A stretch of DNA of 64,000 nucleotides, from contig NC_034014.1 of NCBI RefSeq assembly GCF_000346465.2, positions 16,597,191-16,661,190 of the forward strand, given 5' to 3'. Within the stretch, counting starts at the first letter, position 1. Every line of letters starts with the position of its first letter. A program made the position numbers and the translations under genes. The notes beneath the pieces are model-generated. The model was given only the letters and a program-made list of their open reading frames with translations. It was not told where the DNA came from and did not search any database. This document shows, piece after piece, positions 59,721-64,000 of this stretch. The stretch is from Prunus persica (taxonomy: Eukaryota > Streptophyta > Magnoliopsida > Rosales > Rosaceae).

Positions 59721-60586
59721 AAGCACTAATGAAGTGTAAAAGAGACTACGCCATATGCATGGAACCATGGGTGTCCTAGTAGGTTGTTATATGAAGTTTT
59801 AGCATCGATCACATGGAATAGGGCTTCTGAATATGGGTCCCCTATTTCCATTTATAGTGCAACATAGCCCATGACTTTTTGCCTAAGTTGGTTGAACCCT
59901 TGAATAGTTAGCATGAAGGAAGACAACTGTTAGGCACTCATCCTTATAGCATAGAACATCTTTAATGGGATAAGATTCATGGCCAAATCACAATCCAACA
60001 AGATTCGATTAATGGTCGTGCCTCCAACTTCTCTAGCGACGTAGAGAGGTTGGTTATGGAATTTGGATCCAAGTAAAGAGTCATCTTCACCAAAAGTAAT
60101 CATTGCCAGACACGATGCACAAAACTTCAAGATTTCAGTTGTGTGGACATTCGCTGATTTGAAACATGACTTGTATAAATCCGATCTCATTAAAGCCATT
60201 ACAAGTGCTTCCCTAAGCTCTCTTGACATTTGTAAAGAGTCATAGACACTTAAAAGAGCGGGGATGCGCTTAAGATGAGCCAAAATATCATGCTTAACTG
60301 CATGTGATTGTGATGACTCCTTCGTTTTATCGGTATTGGGTTTAGAGTCCTTTGCTTTTGAGGAGGATGATGGAACTTCCTCTGCAACAATCTTTTTCGA
60401 CAAGGGGACTTTAATCTCTTTCACCTTTGACTTCTTCTCTGTTTTAGAGGAATCAACTTCCTCATTTTGTTGTACTTTATCAGCAGATGGGATGCTTTGA
60501 CCGAAGCGGAGGGTAATCTCATAAACCTCTGGATCAGCCTCATATTGCTCCACAGAAACCATGTTGCATTGAATAACTTCTTCCTC
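59721..60586 (-). pseudogene. Gypsy gag C-terminus and retropepsin-like protease, degenerate
   Basis: The frame 60562-59930 starts MVSVEQYEADPEV, is Lys and Ser rich, then reads HLKRIPALLSVYDSLQMSREL and SKFHNQPLYVAREVGGTTINRI, the aspartic protease region of these polyproteins. The active-site triad, normally D followed by S/T/C and G, reads LLDCDLA: the glycine is replaced. The protease would cut the polyprotein; here it is unlikely to work. Sequence from 59930 to 59721 continues the same domain in another frame (on the minus strand the stop follows FYAIRMSA). Confidence 0.75.
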
Positions 60587-60861
60587 AACTTAGCAGGTTT
60601 GCGGGTTAGTGGGTTTGCAGGTTACATAGGTATTTTAACGGGTTGGCGGGTTACATAAGTATTTTAGCAGGTTGTCAGGTTGACCCGCCATGACCCATTT
60701 TGTTAAATGGGTCACATAGGTATTTTAGTGGGTTGGCGAATTGATTTGAAACTTACCTATTTATTAAACGTGTCATGGTGAGTTGACTCGAAAATGACCC
60801 AAATTTTAATTGTGTGGGTTTCAAGTCGTGTAATGGGTCGTGCTTGAAATTGCTACCCCTA
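60587..60861. mobile_element. 275 bp hAT-type MITE in the gypsy gag
   Basis: Rich in GCGGGTTA and GACCCGCCA phrases like the hAT-like element at 54464, ending GCTACCCCTA. Flanks TCTTCCTC (60579-60586) and TCTTCCAC (60862-60869) match at 7 of 8. No coding capacity. Confidence 0.65.
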
Positions 60862-61052
60862 TCTTCCACCTCTTAGAAGATTCGTCGGCCGAAGAATCTT
60901 CCCATATCTCTAGACTAGATGCAGTCATGAGCTCATGAAGAGTAGGAATTTCAAGATCACTAGACCATGGTGCATTTGGTATTCAACCAATCATTACCGA
61001 GTGCTTGTAAAGGCTTTAATTGCCTCTGAACCTTGATGACTTTGAATAATTT
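60862..61052 (-). pseudogene. Gypsy gag fragment between MITE and solo LTR
   Basis: The minus frame SDLEIPTLHELMTASSLEI then WEDSSADESSKRW is open toward the MITE but has stops before it. It is a short remnant whose link to the frame beyond the MITE is out of phase. Confidence 0.4.
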
Positions 61053-63462
61053 TGAAAGGACCAGATCCAAATTCCACATTGGAATCTGTGTCAAATGCCG
61101 TGCATGTCCAACACCTGGCATGTGTCAGGCACAAAAGACCAAAATACCCTTCTTGCCCTAATCCAAAAACTGCTTTAGGGTTTGACTTCTATCAGAAAAC
61201 CGGCAAAGTTTCTCCTAAAAGAGGTTGAAAACCCATAAATCTACCTACATAGCAAACTCAAATAATTTCCCAAGCGTTCAGCAAATTCATCTTAACAAAA
61301 CCAAACATAACAAACCAATCATAAACTTACAGCTGCACCTAGGTTAGCCTAGGTTGCCTAAACCCTAAACCCTAAATCATCATTGTAGTGCATATATCCT
61401 GTAATCATCCACCAATGGGTATATGGGAACACTATCAAATCCGAAGGCAACAGGGGAATGGCAAACTAGCTAACCACCTGTGTAGACAAGTCGAGTAGGT
61501 GGCTAGGGATCCTACCCTGTGTAGATAATATGAGTAGGGTGGTGAAGAGTATCTTGTAAACTGTACCACACGTTGGTACTGCACTATTCTCCACATAGAT
61601 GTACGTCAAACATAATCCATCAATTCCAATAATATATCGTCAATTCCCCTCGCACAACACATGTGGCCACATGTGTAATACATCCTCGCAGAACCGGGGA
61701 GACATGAGGTCGACTCGAGATGCAATCCTCATAGAACTCAGGGGACACATGGTTAGCGTGATACCGCATTCTCTTGGGCACATTGTCATATGCGCGTAGA
61801 CAAATCTGAAAACAACTATATGTCCGAAGACATTCCGAAGGCAACTGTATGTCAGAAGGCATCCAAGATGTCCAAAGACATCAATATTTCCGAAGGCAAC
61901 AATATTTCCGAAAGCAACCAGGATGTCCGTAGACATCAATATTTCCGAAGGCAACTAGGATCTCCGAAGACATCAATATTTCTAAAGGCAACTAGGATGT
62001 CCGAAGACACCAATATTTCCAATTTCAAACAATTTAACACATATAAAAATAAACAGAAACATATCACCAAACATTTAAAATCAACTCAACTCAAATTTGC
62101 ACAATAAAACATAGATATATTATATTGGGAAAGTAACGGCGATAGAATAATACTTCCATAAATAATTAATAAAACTCTTGTAGCAAAAAACCATTTTAAA
62201 ATTAAAGAACCAAGCCACAAACACCTCCCAACCAAATGGTGCTAATTGGGCCAACGAGGCCCACCATCTAGGTTAATTAGGCCTGTGGGGCTCACGACCT
62301 CTAATTTCCTATCTGAAAGTTCCTATAGGTCCAACAAAATTTACTAACAAGTCTTGAAAGTTTGATCTCGATCTAGCGGTCGGATATAAGCCAATCGCAC
62401 GATCGGACGACGATCGTTTCGCCCAAACTTAGAATCTTTGACTCAGAGTATTTGGGACTCAGATTCTCAATCAACAAGTTCCTACACAATCCTAGAGGTA
62501 TAAAGAACAAAATATTTGAATTTAGGACCGATCGAACGGTCCAAACTTATCGAACCTGGATATCGCATAATAGGTGCAATATCCGTTCGACTGTCAAATA
62601 ATAACTAAATCCAAATTCAAGCATATAGCCATGCTCAAGACGACAAGGGAAACAATTTAGAATGCAATGGAATGCCACACAGTGGCCCACATGCCACCAC
62701 CTGCCGCTAGCAGAGGTAGGTGCCTTGAGGGATTTTTCGGAGACAGAAAATCTCTTAACCACCGGCTAAAACCCATACCAAAGTGTTCAGACTAACAAGG
62801 GGAGCAGCTTTTGGTCTCGGATCCCAGCCAAAATGTTGCAGAAATAGGTGAAAAATGACCGGAACCTTTGGCCCAAAATGGGTATTTAAATCAATCTCCA
62901 AAACTCCAAAATTTACCCAAACTAACTACATAAATTGGTAAAGCATAATGAGTGGATGAATTTTCATGCCTCACTCGACGGGTTTGGTCGTTGGAATCGT
63001 TGAAAAATGCTAAAACACTGCCGAAAAACCTAACCCTTTTCTCAACTTCAATTTGAGCTCACCATCAACTAATCAGATTGGGTTTTGTAGAGGAGGACGA
63101 GAGGAACATTTTTTGTGAAGGTGGCGTGGCCAACCGGTGGGGGGAGGGGAGAAAGAAGAAGGATAAAAATATATAAGCAGCCTCAGTTACTATAGCGGGT
63201 TCTGTAGCAGTAACAAATTTAAAAATTCCCATTACGTCCTTTCGTTTCTAAAGCTTTCTTCCTTTGTTATAACTCGGAATTGGGCGTGCTGCATGTCAAC
63301 AAACTCGTATCATCGAGCTCTACGCAATGATGCAGCTCAATTCCCCAAAATCCTTCTCGAACAAAAAAAGAGACCAATGTGCCCATACCACGAATGGCAA
63401 ACTTGTAAATTCACAAATGGAAATAAATTGAATAAAACGATAAATTGGGTCGGGGTGTTACA
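61053..63462 (-). mobile_element. TGTAAC-type solo LTR, copy 4
   Basis: On the minus strand it starts TGTAACACCCCGACCC at 63462 and ends GGTCCTTTCA at 61053. Flanks AATTT (61048-61052) and AATTA (63463-63467) match at 4 of 5. Shared landmarks with copy 2 are the GCGTAGAGCTCG block, a TTATATATTTTTA promoter-like box near 63165, a GACCGTTCGAT block, an ACTCTGAGTC block and the terminal GGATCTGGTCC. It sits in the gag/leader region of the gypsy element. Confidence 0.75.
61808..62030. repeat. Minisatellite inside solo LTR copy 4
   Basis: Alternating phrases TCCGAAGACATCAATATTTC and CGAAGGCAACTAGGATG repeat with a period near 45 bp about five times. It is unrelated in sequence to the minisatellite of copy 2, yet lies at nearly the same distance (about 755 bp) from the 3' end. 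Confidence 0.8.
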
Positions 63463-63750
63463 AATTAAGTCTTTGTGGCATTTGTTGTAACAGCTCCAAA
63501 ATCTTGAATTTGGAGAAATTCACAGCTAACAACCTTCTTTCTTGCATTTTGGGGTTGCCTTCCTAGATGGAGTTTTTGTGGCTTGGGCTTTAATGACCTT
63601 TGCGGTCGCCTTGCTAGCCATAACTCTGAAGACGCTCTTGGAGGTAGCATAACTTGTGGTGCCCTTGTTTTGGTTTTAATAACCTGAGGCATATACAAAG
63701 TAAATATGATTAGTCTATTTATGAATGGAGAAGAAAAGGAAAATGGATCC
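63463..63750 (-). pseudogene. Gypsy gag start, basic region
   Basis: Minus-strand frames here are Lys, Ala and Pro rich (for example MPQVIKTKTRAPQ and ATAKVIKAQATKTPSRKAT), in shifted phases. Basic N-terminal segments are usual in gag of large plant gypsy elements. Interrupted at 63462 by solo LTR copy 4. Confidence 0.5.
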
Positions 63751-64000
63751 CACTGGGGGTGCCAAAAATTATGTTGAAGAAAAATGTGAACTCCTAACAT
63801 AATTTCACCACCACTATTTAAATAATAGGGTTTTATTATTGGGTTTTCTACTATAGATATCCCTGAACTTTGCCCCTAGTTGCAATTGGATATGTGAACT
63901 TTTTTTTAAAGCAATTACATCCTTTAACTGGACAATCAGTCGCAATTAGGTCTTGTCGTAACAGAATACGTCGAGTTTGACCGTGTGAATGGCATGTGCT
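63751..64000 (-). mobile_element. Gypsy primer-binding leader and 5' LTR end
   Basis: On the minus strand CTTCAACA at 63779-63772 looks like the LTR end, followed by TAATTTTTGGCACCCCCAGT, a leader resembling the TTTGGCGCC-type leaders of plant gypsy elements. The DNA beyond 63840 (CCTGAACTTTGCCCCTAG, GCAATTAGGTC) looks like the end of a TIR element inserted in this LTR; it runs off the window. Confidence 0.5.

Larger units (their letters stand above)
53477..64000 (-). mobile_element. Ty3/gypsy retrotransposon, truncated and nested
   Basis: On the minus strand the order is 5' LTR end (at 63772, continuing off the window), primer site and leader, gag remnants, protease, a spacer region, reverse transcriptase and RNase H. 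It stops at about 53477 with no integrase or 3' LTR seen. Three later insertions split it: a solo LTR (61053-63462), a MITE (60587-60861) and a 4 kb hAT-like element (54464-58538). The polyprotein style (KFHNQPLYVAREVGGTTINR, DMPGLDLKVA) is like Tat-lineage plant elements, an inference from memory of the family. Confidence 0.8.

Noticed and set aside
61790..62107. 105-codon plus frame of repeated peptides
   Set aside because: Translation of the copy 4 minisatellite.

Overview
This window is nuclear DNA from a flowering plant, most likely a eudicot. The signs are spliced genes with GT-AG introns, an ERF-type AP2 transcription factor, a plant-style U14 snoRNA cluster with telo-box, site II and TATA promoter elements, and a dense mix of plant transposons (CACTA, Helitron, MULE, hAT, Ty1/copia and Ty3/gypsy). 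A Rosaceae origin is only a guess. The setting looks like transposon-rich chromatin next to a satellite block.

Layout. 1-3071: one end of a CACTA (En/Spm) transposon on the minus strand, with the start of a transposase-family gene and a 2.4 kb subterminal repeat region. It stops at a CACTAC terminus that cuts into the next block. 3072-9451: about 38 tandem copies of a 167 bp satellite. 9452-15700: gene-poor DNA with LTR debris and the first of four copies of a large TGTAAC-type LTR. 15944-17409: an intact two-exon ABR1-like ERF gene, the only intact protein gene seen. 18254-23223: a complete non-coding LTR element with 691 bp LTRs and an ATTTG target duplication. 23551-41710: an 18 kb Helitron on the minus strand carrying decayed RepHel and RPA genes. 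It has been entered by a 3.0 kb solo LTR and by a small MULE element that contains the 100 N assembly gap. 42030-43255: a promoter followed by three U14 snoRNAs. 43256-53470: nested repeats with inverted copies, minisatellites and a copia-like LTR. 53477-64000: a decayed minus-strand Ty3/gypsy element opened up by a 4 kb hAT-like element, a 275 bp MITE and a 2.4 kb solo LTR.

How it fits together. Host function rests on two loci: the ERF, a probable stress-responsive transcription factor with W-boxes upstream, and the U14 cluster, which serves ribosomal RNA processing and methylation. Everything else is mobile or repetitive DNA in several layers, and target duplications allow part of the insertion order to be read. 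Nearly all transposon genes are broken, several by CGA to TGA changes of the kind expected from decay of methylated cytosine. I found no clear new enzymatic system. The most unusual objects are the Helitron, the splice-site MULE insertion inside it, and a solo-LTR family whose copies carry unrelated minisatellites at the same internal position. All calls come from reading the sequence by eye; no database search was made.
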